Both the position numbers and the translations under genes were made by a program. Below are positions 34,401-45,423 of a stretch of 64,000 nt of DNA, piece by piece. The DNA is from Mercurialis annua (lineage: Eukaryota > Streptophyta > Magnoliopsida > Malpighiales > Euphorbiaceae). Numbering within the stretch: position 1 is the first letter of the stretch; each line of letters opens with the position of its first letter. Where the stretch lies: contig NC_065575.1 in NCBI RefSeq assembly GCF_937616625.2, forward strand, positions 3,479,501-3,543,500. Reading direction: 5' to 3'. The notes under the pieces are model-generated. The model was not told where the DNA came from and did no database searches. It worked only from the letters and a program-made list of their open reading frames with translations.

Positions 34401-34627
34401 TATTTATACTCTCTTTAAAGTCAGATTAATACACTTGCCAGATTTCGTTCAAATAAGGGGTACAAATTGGATTTTGCTAATTATAAGAATCCAAATGTGA
34501 ACAACTTTGGCGTAAGGGCCTCTCAAACAAAAATGATAAAATAAATGGGTCTCTTATGAGTTTTGCCATTAAATTAAGAAAAGTACTATTCATATTAAGC
34601 TAATATTAACTTCTATAACTATTATTA

Positions 34628-34744
34628 GTGACTACTTCATGCAAAATACACGTAATCATCAATAAAATGAATAAATTAATTATTACCATTCACTAATTAA
34701 AGTCAATAATATATTTGAGTAAAGCAATAATTTACCTATAAATA
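34628..34744 (+). promoter_or_regulatory. Conserved upstream block and TATA box of SPH gene 3
   Basis: ACTTCATGCAAAATACA, ATTCACTAATTAAAGT and TATAAATA (34737-34744), the last 52 bp before the ATG, in the same order as in the other units. Confidence 0.7.
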
Positions 34745-34788
34745 AAAACCTCATAAGATAATCTTATAAAATTAAAAATAAAGTAATT

Positions 34789-35199
34789 ATGAAATCTTTC
34801 AAGAGAGAATATGTCGTGCTATTGATGTTCGTGTTGCTAGTATCATCAAGCGACTCGTTATTTGGTCCGGATAGGGTTACGGTGAGAATATATACCGGTG
34901 CAAAAAGTAAAGTTCATCTTCTTAACCTTCATTGCAGATCAGGAGATAATGATTTTGGTAATAAAGCGTTAAAACCTAAAGAATTTTTTGAGTTCAGCTT
35001 TAAACCCAACGTTTTTGGAAGGACTGCATTTTACTGTGACTTTCAATTTGACAACTTTCATATATCTAAAGTAGATGTTTATGGCGGTAAAAGAGATCTC
35101 CATTGCACGGCATGTTATTGGCAGTTTCAAGAAAAAGGTCTTTGTTTCAACCATAAACCTAGCGGCGGTAACTTTACTGATTGTCGTGTTGAATGGTAA
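34789..35199 (+). CDS. S-protein homologue (SPH, plant self-incompatibility S1 family), gene 3
   Basis: An intronless ORF of 136 residues with a 24-residue signal peptide almost identical to gene 2. Signatures are LHCRSGDNDFG, EFSFKPNVFGRTAFYCDF, VDVYGGKRD, CTACYWQF and DCRVEW. Cysteines lie at 49, 83, 106, 109, 119 and 132. N128-F-T is a candidate glycosylation site absent from gene 2. Gene 2 is the nearest relative, but residues after position 95 (YGGKRD...CTAC) look like genes 1 and 4, so patchwork exchange between paralogues is possible. Secretion and the SPH fold are well supported; the biological role is not known. Confidence 0.93.
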   Translation: MKSFKREYVVLLMFVLLVSSSDSLFGPDRVTVRIYTGAKSKVHLLNLHCRSGDNDFGNKALKPKEFFEFSFKPNVFGRTAFYCDFQFDNFHISKVDVYGGKRDLHCTACYWQFQEKGLCFNHKPSGGNFTDCRVEW

Positions 35200-35612
35200 T
35201 TTTTCTTCTATTTTCATATTTTTTTCATCTATACGGAATAGCTATTCCATTCCGCACCTATTCCATGAACCAAACATGGCCTATATATATCCCACAACAT
35301 TCACTAATCGAGTCATATGTATATATGTATATGTACGATGTATGTGTCTAATAATATAGATGTATAAATTATCTACTTGTATTAAACTTGACATAAAATA
35401 CAAAATTGAGATGGATATACTAATTTTATTTGGAATGTTGAATTTAACATTCTTATTTTGATTTAGCATCGCAATGTATATCCGATGGTATATATAATCT
35501 TCTTCACCTATTGCTAGGGACTCATATTCATGTAAAATGAAACAACAATACCATATATAACCGTTGTTGAATAAGTAAACTAATTGTCACTATCATTCAC
35601 TAATTAAATTTA

Positions 35613-36061
35613 GGCCTAATCACTCAAAAGTCTTCCACCTTTAAACTTTTTTTCAATTGCATCCCGGCGTTGAAAAATTCTCTCAAAACCCTCTCACCTT
35701 TAAATTTCATTCCAATTGCACCCTGGCGTAGGAAAATCCTCTCAAAATCCCCCCACCTTTAGATTGTTTTTCAATTGTATCCTAAATTGGAAATTTTTAT
35801 AGTTTTAATTTTAAAAAGTTATTGGATATAATTTTAGGAAGAATGATATTTTGCATTGTTAATAATATTAGTGTTTAATTAGAATATAGATTAATATAGA
35901 AGATTATTTTAATTTTTTTTTCATGTGAAAAGAGGTCAATTTAATACTTTAGGGTACAATTGAATAAGAATCTAAAGATGAGAGAGTTCTGAGAGAATTT
36001 TCCTACGTCAGGATGTAATTGAAAAAAATTTAAAGATGTGGGGCTTTTGAATGATTAAGCG
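35613..36061. mobile_element. Mutator-like MITE, GGCYTWATYACTY family, copy 2
   Basis: It starts GGCCTAATCACTCAAAAG and ends GAATGATTAAGCG. A perfect 9-bp duplication TTAAATTTA lies at 35604-35612 and 36062-36070. Arms carry the phrases 'TTCAATTGCA(T/C)CC' and 'CCTACGTCAGGATG' in inverted orientation. It sits between SPH gene 3 and its pseudogene. Confidence 0.9.
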
Positions 36062-36152
36062 TTAAATTTATTACACTATTTATTTAGTGCAACTATTGAT
36101 TCACCAATAAAATAAAAGGAACATTAAAAATCTAAAATAAAGTAAAAAATAG

Positions 36153-36355
36153 TTATTTTTCAGAAGAAAGATTATTGATGTTTATATTACTAATAAATGA
36201 TGTGTTATTTTGAACAGGAATGTACATAGCCAACATTTTAATGGGACATCCTAAAAGAAGGAGTTGCTGATTTTGGTGAAGCAGAGTTACAATTTGATCA
36301 CTTTTTTGGGTTTAGCTTTGAACCTAATATTTTCGGAAGATTGTTTGAAAGAATA
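36153..36355 (+). pseudogene. Decayed SPH copy downstream of SPH gene 3
   Basis: The relic keeps a degraded leader and signal-peptide segment without ATG, the shared TGA in TTTTGAACAGG, and then the clean in-frame stretch DFGEAELQFDHFFGFSFEPNIFGR. This is the best preserved of the four. After GR the frame leaves the family (a short LFERIICYYF). Confidence 0.8.
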
Positions 36356-37000
36356 ATTTGTTATTATTTTAATTTTGATTTCAATTGTATTTCTATAATT
36401 ATTTGGTACATTTTTAATATAAAATATTATATGAATAAATGATAACTACATATGTATGTTATAATGTGCTTTTTATTTTTCAATAATCTGTTTTATGAAT
36501 TAAATTCCTTTAAAAAAGTTATTCATATCTCTATCTTGAAATTCAAGTCTTATTGGAATTGAACTCTGGATTAACTTCATATGCCTTATTAGAGTTGAAT
36601 TCTTATATTCTTAATTATTTTTCATAAATAAATTAAATTAAATATTGCTTATAAATTATATAAATAATCTTAATAAATACACGTCAGCGATGGCTATGCG
36701 TTGCAACTGATAAATTATTAAGGCTATATAAATCTTGTTTCTTGAATTTAAGAAAGAAACATATTTTTCTAAATTATAGTTCATGTGCTTTTTTTATGAA
36801 GGTGTAAGTGGGCATAATTTGGTTCTCTTTCATAAAATTTAAGATCAACATTTTAGACATAAAATAAAAAAAACACCAAATATGTAGAAGATTGGAAGGA
36901 TTAAAATTGGAACAAGATAATTCTATTTGTACTAAAATGCAAATAGTACACACACTTTTACATCACACCATAATGCACACGTCACTAATTACCTACTTAC
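36356..37000. repeat. Non-coding tail of SPH unit 3
   Basis: It aligns with 21176-21655 and 22425-22500 of unit 2 (for example TTGGAATTGAACTCTGGATT and GCACACGTCACTAATTA). It is the empty-site reference for the Helitron and LINE insertions of unit 2. Confidence 0.75.
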
Positions 37001-37270
37001 TGTCACGATCCATCTTCATAGACCGTGACCGGCGCTAGGGTATGGGTATGGTTGTACCGAAACCCGTAGCTAATCTTGCGGATAACAATAATAGCAAATA
37101 AACCTGCACGAAACCACTGTTCGGGGGCAACCGAGACTCCAACATAAATCTAACAATTTATATAAACAATTAAATAGACAAATGCTCGGCTCAAACCCGA
37201 GACTGCAACAATATGTTTGGCCATGTGTCATTGCATGATTGGTCGGTGTATCAATTTGCCAAAAAATAAA
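37001..37270 (+). repeat. LTR-type dispersed repeat fragment (TGTCACGA terminus)
   Basis: It starts TGTCACGATCC, followed by GGCGCTAGGGTATGGG and GAAACCCGTAG, the same leader as at 6965, 59027 and 62874, and as the reverse of 55867. It appears truncated after about 240-270 bp. Confidence 0.6.
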
Positions 37271-38007
37271 AGTTGGTTACGAACATTATCAAATTTTAAA
37301 GTTTTTGTTGTTATTGCAAATTAGGGTAAAATTCGTGTATGAATTTGTAATTAACCCTTAAAAATATAAATCATTTAGACTAAGTAAGAAGAATCAAGTA
37401 AGGGAAACTCAATGGAATTCATAACTGTCTCAATGTTATTTTTTTTCGTTATTTTTGCGGAAAAAAGAAAGAAAGAAGTTTCTAATATAATTATTCGTAC
37501 ATCAATTGATACTTGTATTAAATCAAAATGAACCCATTTGATTTAACAAGCCCAACCCATTTCTCTTAAGTCTATGCAATAAAACAATCTAGAGCATTCC
37601 ATTTTTCCATCTTCATCATTCTCCATTCAATTGCAAGTTAAAGGAGGAAGATGGATTAGACTTTTAATCACCAATACAAGCTTCTACTTCTATCAAAGGA
37701 TAGGAATCATCATCTACTATCTATTTACAGCTGAGAATTAAAGATTAGCACTTCAATTCATGGCTGAAAATTTGAGTTTGGTGTTAGGATTTATGGTGAT
37801 TCAAATGGGTTTTAGCTTGCATGTGTTTAAATTGATGTTAGATGTTTATTTACTGAAATTGGAGGCCACCTAATGGATGAATTATGGCTGGAAATTGATG
37901 AGTATTAAGGGATAAATTCATGGTTAAATATCAATTGCTATTGATTAAAGAACTAGGTTAGGCTTAAGCTAATAAAGATTGAATTTAAATGAGTTTTAAT
38001 CAATTAA
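37271..38007. other. Non-coding, repeat-like
   Basis: No ORF and no paired ends. Probably retrotransposon-derived, continuous with the repeat that surrounds the Athila array. Confidence 0.4.
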
Positions 38008-38390
38008 GGCTTAATCACTCGAAACTCTCTCACCTTTAGCCCCTTTTGCAATTATACCCTGACTTAGGAATTTTTTCAATTTTACCCTAATTTAGGTTTT
38101 TATGTTTCAATTGTACCCTAAAGCATTAAATTGACCTCTTTGCATTTAGAAAAAAATTTAAAATAATCTTTTATTTTTTATGTTATTAATAATATTAGGG
38201 TCTAATTAAAATATAGGCTAAAAATGAAAGATTATTTTAAATTTTTTTCTAAGTGAAAAGAGGTCAATTTAATATTTTGGGGTACAATTGAAACACAAAA
38301 AGGCAAATTAGGGTAAAATTAAAAAAATTCCTACGTCGGAGTATAATTGCAAAAGGGGCTAAAGATGGGGGATTTTTGAGTGGTTAGGCC
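38008..38390. mobile_element. Mutator-like MITE, GGCYTWATYACTY family, copy 3
   Basis: It begins GGCTTAATCACTCGAAACTC and ends GAGTGGTTAGGCC. A perfect 9-bp duplication ATCAATTAA lies at 37999-38007 and 38391-38399. Long arms share 'CCTTTTGCAATTATAC' and 'AGGTCAATTTAAT' in inverted orientation. 383 bp, non-coding. Confidence 0.9.
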
Positions 38391-39143
38391 ATCAATTAAT
38401 GTTAGAGAGTTTGTTATTTTCAAAAGCTGGAAAGTCTTGAGACTTTAATCGATTGTGGGTTGAGGGAATTAAAGTCGGGTTTTGGCGGAGGAGCAATGAC
38501 TGACGAGGGACCGACGAGGGACCGGTCAGGCCATGGCGGCCTGACCCCGTCTGCTTTATTGAGCAGATCTGAGTATGCTCAACAAAGAGCAGACCTGCTG
38601 GTCTGCTCCGAGGGGCAGACCAGCCGGTCACTCCGAACACGCGTGCCACCGGAAAAGTTTGGCTAAGTTGGGGTATTTTTGAAAGTTTAAACGAACTGAT
38701 TTGAATAGGAAATCAGAGCTGAAAATGAGTTTTAAAAAGTTTGATAAGTGATTTTGAAATTGAGGTTTAAAGAATGATTTTAGAATTAGAAATTGATATG
38801 ATTATGGCATATATTAAATTCAAGTTTAAGTAGTTGAACTTGAGGTTTAAAGTGTGTTTGAATTGGATTAAAGTTGTATGTGGGATGAGTAGACGACTTA
38901 AAAAATTGGTTTAATGTGTTTAAAGGTATAGGTTAAAATAAGTTAAGAATTAGTTCAAGTGTTAGAAGGTTTGGAGTTAAAAATGGTTAATTAAGAAATT
39001 AATTAAGCGATAAGTCGGATAGGCAAATAAGACGTTAAGAAGGCAAGAACAAAAGAAATGGATTTATACACGAGGCATAACTCGATAGAACTATCTCGGG
39101 ACCCATGTCTAGTGGGTTAACTCGGTCGAACTATCTCGGGACC
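38391..39143 (-). repeat. LTR-type repeat, left part, split by the Athila array
   Basis: Continuous in character with 54995-55867, which ends in a reversed TGTCACGA leader. 38465-38660 is unusually GC-rich with several palindromes. The last 70 bp carry a short tandem repeat 'GAACTATCTCGGGACC', also found just right of the array, so the array inserted inside this repeat. Confidence 0.55.
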
Positions 39144-40769
39144 TGATAGGAGTAGAATTACTCTTATATTACCATTGATTTCCGAGTCATTTACATGCGT
39201 TTAGTTATCATATTTGAGCAATAAGAGTCTTATTTGTTGTTTGAGCGTTTCAGGTACCATCGCACGTATTTCATAAAGTTTTGGGCTAAATCAAGGTGAA
39301 TCGAAGAATTTTGTGAGACTTCGGGATTGGAGTTGAAGTCAAGTGGGAAGTTGTGGAAAGGTCCGAAGAAAATAGGCAATGGAGCACAAATTCATACTTA
39401 TGAAACTGACCCCGCTGCATTGATCGAACGTTCTGAAGTATTTAGAGACTTTAATTGACTTTGTGTTCTTCACAAGAAATAAAGTAGACATCCTAAGCTT
39501 TCTATAGAATCAAGAATCGCTTCATTCCGACGTGTCTACAAGAAGTTATGAGGTTTTGAAGTCGATGGTCGTGCTGCTGAAAGGGAGGCGCGTTGATCCC
39601 ACAGCGCCTCGCATCGCGCCTCAAAAGAAGAACAAAAATTGGTTGCAAGGCACGATGGGTCCATAGCGCCTCGCAACGCGCCTCCCATCGCGCCTCACCT
39701 GCTGAAAACATAAAAAAGACTGTTTTGACCTCGTGACTTCATTCCGATGCTTAATTTATGAAGGGGCAACTTCGGGACTTCACCAAATACGAATCTAAGA
39801 CTGACAATGGGTATATATAGTGGTTTTTACAACCAAATTAGGGTTCACTTGGTTCGCTTAGTTCGACTACCATTGTATTAGACTAAAAACAATAGATTAG
39901 ATTTATTTCAGATTAGTTCACCGTTCTTCGATTTGATTACTTTTTGAGCTGGATTTTATTCTTCGATATTATATTGGGATTTTTATGCGATTAAGGTACG
40001 ATAATTCAGAGAGATCTTTTTCATTGTTTATCTTATCAATTATGAATTCTATATATTGTATTGTTGGTTTATCTTTGATCATGAGTAACTAACCCCATCG
40101 TCGGGGATTATTGATTGAATTTATGCTTTATTAATTAATTGGTTTATTGGGTTTTTGTTATAATTGCGTATTAATTACTGTTCTTAATGCTTAGTTTAAT
40201 TTGATCACTTAAACTATTGGCTTGTGTTTTAATTGTAACTTGAGAGAGTTGAATTGAAATAGACCGTGTAATCAATAACACAGGAGTTAACAACACGAGA
40301 GTGAATTAGCGAATGTGTGTTCTTTAGGTTTGCTTAACAAACATCAATCAAGTAATTATTTAGGTTAATTATAACACGAGAGTGAGTAGTTGCCTATTAA
40401 TTGTTTAATCGACTGTTTTTGCCTGTAGCGGCTTGAGAGAGAGCTATAGGTGCCTTAGATCAGCCTGAACCGCAATTTAATAACGAAATCCATAAACCAT
40501 GAGATTAATGGCATAAAGTAGATTAATAATCCCTGATCTTTCTCATTATTGTTTAAATCTTATTTAATTTACAGCCTTAGTTTACTTTATTCTTTAATTG
40601 TTTAATCTAGCTTTTAAATTTACATACTTCAATCCAAATTATCCTTTTAACTATCCGAATCGAGTCTCCTAATTGGTTGTCTTTAGTAGCTTTCCTTGTG
40701 GGTACGATATCCGGACTTCACAGTCTGTATTACGAGTTGACACTGTACGCTTGCAGTATTTTGCCAACA
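39144..40769 (+). repeat. LTR 1 of the Athila-derived array
   Basis: 1626 bp, TG...CA. It contains a TATATATA promoter element at 39812-39819 and, upstream of it, a GC-rich cluster of GCGCCTCGCA(T/A)CGCGCCTC motifs (39588-39695). Confidence 0.9.
39812..39819 (+). promoter_or_regulatory. LTR TATA box
   Basis: TATATATA within the LTR; transcription should start around 39842-39850. Equivalent boxes lie 4496, 8992 and 13487 bp further on. The breakpoint of the inverted LTR piece at 54275 corresponds to a position close to this predicted start. Confidence 0.6.
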
Positions 40770-40775
40770 AGTTTT

Positions 40776-40793
40776 TGGCGCCGTTGCCGGGGA
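40776..40793 (+). promoter_or_regulatory. Primer-binding site (tRNA-Asp type), copy 1
   Basis: TGGCGCCGTTGCCGGGGA is complementary to the 18-nt 3' end of plant tRNA-Asp and lies 7 bp after LTR 1. Copy 2 (45272-45289) has one G-to-A change, copy 3 (49768-49785) one C-to-T change, and copy 4 (54256-54273) is intact. Confidence 0.85.
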
Positions 40794-40927
40794 AAGCTTA
40801 TCTTTAACAACTAAGTTAGGATAGCTTGGCTTGTTTTAGTTTTTATTTTTTCTTGTTTTACGCCGTGGGTATTTGTTGATTTATCTCCAGGTACTTTTTC
40901 TATGGTGTACTTATTTAAAAAAGCATA

Positions 40928-41836
40928 ATGGGTTGGGACCAGAATTGTGTGGTTTGTGGGAGTTTCTATCACACTGAGGCTGAATGTCCAATACTTTATC
41001 CAACTTCAAATGAACATGTCAACTTTGTGGGTGGTCAATGTCAAGCTAGTGATCCTTATTCCAACACGTATAATTTGGGATGTGACAACCATCAAAATTA
41101 TGGGTGGAACAACAATTGGGATAACATCCAAACATATCAAGACCAATGGAACTCTGATTTCAACTTTGGGGATGACCTGCAGTATTCATATGAGACTGAA
41201 CAGCAGAGAGAGCTGGAAGAGTCTCTCCATACCAAGTTTGATAAAATGATGGAGATGATGATGAAGAATGATGCTGAGACGCAGAAAACATTAAGGAATC
41301 ATGCTGCCACTATCCACAATCTTGAGTTGCAGAATCATCAGATGGCCCAAGCACTGCAGACTCGAAATCAAGGGGGTTTACCATCCACTACTGAGGTAAA
41401 TCCAAAAGAACAAGCCATGGACATGGAGTTGGAGTTGGAAAGTGACAAGGCATTAGTGGAACGTCATTCCATAAAAGTGTCTGCAGAGGACGAGAAAGAA
41501 CAGTGTGAGAGTAGTAAGCTTGAAGCTTCAGTTCCTGGCCCACTTACTTTTTCCATGAGCTTCAATGAGGAAAGTGGGGAGGAGTTTGGTATTACAGTAC
41601 TCTATGAGGAAATCAACAAAACCTTTGACTACAGGGATCCATTCTTGGAAGGGTTTGATTCCGAGTATGACGGAAATAATATCAAACATGTGAATATGCT
41701 TAACACTCCTCCTGTTTTTTATTACAAGGATAATGAATACTCTGTATTATCTGATTTATATTTGAAGAAGCCAACAAAGGAAAAGAGGGAAAAGATGCTA
41801 CCAAGACGGCTTCCTCATGTTAGGTTGCATTATTAG
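40928..41836 (+). CDS. Athila-type partial Gag protein, copy 1
   Basis: 302 residues. A CCHC zinc knuckle lies at the very N-terminus (C7-x2-C10-x4-H15-x4-C20), then DPYSNTYNLGCDNHQNYGW, a stretch typical of Athila Gag just after its knuckle. A helical, coiled-coil-like segment follows (about 95-150: LEESLHTKFDKMMEMMMK ... HNLELQNHQMAQAL), then GGLPSTTEVNPKE, also a known Athila Gag feature. The acidic C-terminal half has no domain I recognise. A full Athila Gag has a long capsid-like region before the knuckle; that part is absent, so only the nucleocapsid end of Gag is kept. The protein is identical in all three copies. It could bind the element's RNA or help packaging by a partner's Gag, which is inference. 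Confidence 0.85.
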   Translation: MGWDQNCVVCGSFYHTEAECPILYPTSNEHVNFVGGQCQASDPYSNTYNLGCDNHQNYGWNNNWDNIQTYQDQWNSDFNFGDDLQYSYETEQQRELEESLHTKFDKMMEMMMKNDAETQKTLRNHAATIHNLELQNHQMAQALQTRNQGGLPSTTEVNPKEQAMDMELELESDKALVERHSIKVSAEDEKEQCESSKLEASVPGPLTFSMSFNEESGEEFGITVLYEEINKTFDYRDPFLEGFDSEYDGNNIKHVNMLNTPPVFYYKDNEYSVLSDLYLKKPTKEKREKMLPRRLPHVRLHY

Positions 41837-43639
41837 CAACCTTACGCGAAGAGTCTAGCTTTGGACTCTAACTAAAGCGCGCTTGGGAGGCAATCCCAAG
41901 GGTATCTTTCTCTTCACCCTTTACACTTTTATGTTTCAGTCATGTTCTTATTTTTATTTCATTGCATTGGGGACAATGCATGAACTAGTGTGAGGGTGGG
42001 GAAAACATTTTATTTTTGTGTTGTGTCTTGTTTTATGTCTTGTCTTTATTTTATGTTTGTCTTTATGTTTATGTCTGTAGTAGTCTATGGTTGTGAACCT
42101 TATTATCTACTCATGGGTGATGTTTGTTTAGTCCTAAATAGCCTAATGATAATGGTTATGTCATGATTCAAGAATTATTAGCATGTTTCTTTCCCCTACG
42201 TGATGAATGAGTTAAATGTGTTTTTAATTGTTGACAACAATTGGAGAATGTAGTTAAGTGTTTCGTACTTGATTTTGACGACATGGGTCACTGCGACTAG
42301 GGTGAAAATTTGAGTTTAATGAAATGCTTGTAATTTGATGATTGTTGTGAAATCTGGCATGTGAATTAAGATTGAGCTACGGTGCAAACTGTTGAAAACT
42401 TGAGTAAATAATGGCAGTGTTTGAGGTAGTGAATTACATGGTGAACACACGACTAATTTTGTGAGATTTTGAGCCTATGGGAGCATATATTTTTTATGCT
42501 TATTTTTCTTGTTGTGTGGTTTGAAGCATGTCTGTATTCTCTAGAACTTGCCTGGTTTCCGTTGTCACATTGCACAGTTAAGTTGAAAAACATGAAGATG
42601 ATAAATGGCATTTAGGATTCACCTTTTCGTTAGACCACTTAAACAGCCTACCTTTTTACCTTTAGTTTACCCAAGTTGAGCCTTAGCCTTATTTTTGTTT
42701 ATTTACACACTTTACACACATTTTACCTTTTCTCATCTTTCCACTTTCTACCTTGATTGATTTGGCAAATTGACTGACATTGCAGAAAACTAGTGTGAGG
42801 ATGTAGTAACATCCTAGCTCGTGATTATTTGTTTGATGATCTCTTGGTTTTTGTGATTATTAGTGCCTCTTGGAGTTCAGAAAAAAAATACAAGAAGCAA
42901 AAGCTTAGGAAAATGTATAAAAAGAAAAAAAAAATCAGAATATTGAGCTTAAAAGAAAAAAAAAAGAGAACTCGAGGAAATAAAAAAAAGAATGAGAGAT
43001 TGTATTTTTAGAGAGCTAATGTGATTAATTTTCTGGTTTCCTTTGATCTATGTTGGTTTGTCAAGTCATGATTACCTCTCCTTTACCTTGTACCATACCC
43101 TAGCCTAAGCCCCATTACAACCTAAACAAAGTCCATTTTGATTTGTGTTATTGACTCGACTGAGTAGTGGAATGATGGATTACAGGCAAGCTTATGGTAG
43201 GATTAGAATGTTTCAATTTTTGAGTGCGGAATTTTTGAACCCTTAAACACATGAGTGTTAGAGTGTACCTTGTGAGTTATTTTGCCATGTGATTTTACGA
43301 TTCAAGCATTGTTGTTTTTACTCATAGGACTAAAACGTTTGTTACCTTTGTTTTTGGTGAGTTTGCATGCTCTGATTTAACAATACGTATTAGGTTCGAG
43401 TATGAGTGAACTTGTTTGAGTATTCTTGGTGGTATTGATTCATGTCGTGATTTTAAGTAAGTTGACTTGGTTTATATTCTCTTTGTGTTGTCGGTTTTAA
43501 AAGCAGGATTCAACTGATTCATCACTTTAGGGGCTTGAAAAATGTTAACTTTTTGTTGATATTGACATTCGATTTGATTTGGGCTATAGCACGATTCTTT
43601 CTTGCTTGAGGACAAGCAAAGGTTAAGTGTGAGGATGTT
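41837..43639 (+). other. Non-coding internal region of the Athila-derived element
   Basis: It begins after the gag stop with GCGCGCTTGGGAGGCAATCC and GCATTGGGGACAATGCATGA, both recurrent in Athila-type elements, and ends with the purine-rich AAAGGTTAAGTGTGAGGATG before the next LTR. There is no pol. 42880-43010 is an A/G-rich low-complexity tract. Confidence 0.75.
43620..43639 (+). promoter_or_regulatory. Polypurine tract region, copy 1
   Basis: AGGTTAAGTGTGAGGATG immediately before TGATAGG of LTR 2, in the expected place for plus-strand priming. It is less purine-pure than usual but resembles the tract of Athila elements. Repeated before LTR 3 and LTR 4. Confidence 0.65.
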
Positions 43640-45265
43640 TGATAGGAGTAGAATTACTCTTATATTACCATTGATTTCCGAGTCATTTACATGCGTTTAG
43701 TTATCATATTTGAGCAATAAGAGTCTTATTTGTTGTTTGAGCGTTTCAGGTACCATCGCACGTATTTCATAAAGTTTTGGGCTAAATCAAGGTGAATCGA
43801 AGAATTTTGTGAGACTTCGGGATTGGAGTTGAAGTCAAGTGGGAAGTTGTGGAAAGGTCCGAAGAAAATAGGCAATGGAGCACAAATTCATACTTATGAA
43901 ACTGACCCCGCTGTATTGATCGAACGTTCTGAAGTATTTAGAGACTTTAATTGACTTTGTGTTCTTCACAAGAAATAAAGTAGACATCCTAAGCTTTCTA
44001 TAGAATCAAGAATCGCTTCATTCCGACGTGTCTACAAGAAGTTATGAGGTTTTGAAGTCGATGGTCGTGCTGCTGAAAGGGAGGCGCGTTGATCCCACAG
44101 CGCCTCGCATCGCGCCTCAAAAGAAGAACAAAAATTGGTTGCAAGGCACGATGGGTCCATAGCGCCTCGCAACGCGCCTCCCATCGCGCCTCACCTGCTG
44201 AAAACATAAAAAAGACTGTTTTGACCTCGTGACTTCATTCCGATGCTTAATTTATGAAGGGGCAACTTCGGGACTTCACCAAATACGAATCTAAGACTGA
44301 CAATGGGTATATATAGTGGTTTTTACAACCAAATTAGGGTTCACTTGGTTCGCTTAGTTCGACTACCATTGTATTAGACTAAAAACAATAGATTAGATTT
44401 ATTTCAGATTAGTTCACCGTTCTTCGATTTGATTACTTTTTGAGCTGGATTTTATTCTTCGATATTATATTGGGATTTTTATGCGATTAAGGTACGATAA
44501 TTCAGAGAGATCTTTTTCATTGTTTATCTTATCAATTATGAATTCTATATATTGTATTGTTGGTTTATCTTTGATCATGAGTAACTAACCCCATCGTCGG
44601 GGATTATTGATTGAATTTATGCTTTATTAATTAATTGGTTTATTGGGTTTTTGTTATAATTGCGTATTAATTACTGTTCTTAATGCTTAGTTTAATTTGA
44701 TCACTTAAACTATTGGCTTGTGTTTTAATTGTAACTTGAGAGAGTTGAATTGAAATAGACCGTGTAATCAATAACACAGGAGTTAACAACACGAGAGTGA
44801 ATTAGCGAATGTGTGTTCTTTAGGTTTGCTTAACAAACATCAATCAAGTAATTATTTAGGTTAATTATAACACGAGAGTGAGTAGTTGCCTATTAATTGT
44901 TTAATCGACTGTTTTTGCCTGTAGCGGCTTGAGAGAGAGCTATAGGTGCCTTAGATCAGCCTGAACCGCAATTTAATAACGAAATCCATAAACCATGAGA
45001 TTAATGGCATAAAGTAGATTAATAATCCCTGATCTTTCTCATTATTGTTTAAATCTTATTTAATTTACAGCCTTAGTTTACTTTATTCTTTAATTGTTTA
45101 ATCTAGCTTTTAAATTTACATACTTCAATCCAAATTATCCTTTTAACTATCCGAATCGAGTCTCCTAATTGGTTGTCTTTAGTAGCTTTCCTTGTGGGTA
45201 CGATATCCGGACTTCACAGTCTGTATTACGAGTTGACACTGTACGCTTGCAGTATTTTGCCAACA
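43640..45265 (+). repeat. LTR 2 of the Athila-derived array
   Basis: 1626 bp, nearly identical to LTR 1. It carries a T in CCGCTGTATTGATC (also in LTR 3) where LTR 1, LTR 4 and the inverted piece have C. Confidence 0.9.
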
Positions 45266-45423
45266 AGTTTTTGGCGCCGTTGCCGAGGAAAGCTTATCTT
45301 TAACAACTAAGTTAGGATAGCTTGGCTTGTTTTAGTTTTTATTTTTTCTTGTTTTACGCCGTGGGTATTTGTTGATTTATCTCCAGGTACTTTTTCTATG
45401 GTGTACTTATTTAAAAAAGCATA

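Noticed and set aside
39502..39711. 69-codon minus-strand ORF repeated in all LTRs
   Set aside because: It lies in the LTR U3 over the GC-rich CGCGCCTC cluster, antisense to the element, with no domain. Its identity between copies reflects LTR identity.
40947..41249. 100-codon ORF in a second frame of the gag region (three copies)
   Set aside because: A frame shadow of the gag-like ORF with no domain.
42829..43011. Lys-rich 60-codon ORF in the internal region
   Set aside because: Product of an A/G-rich low-complexity tract. It is lost in copy 3 by single-base changes, so not conserved.
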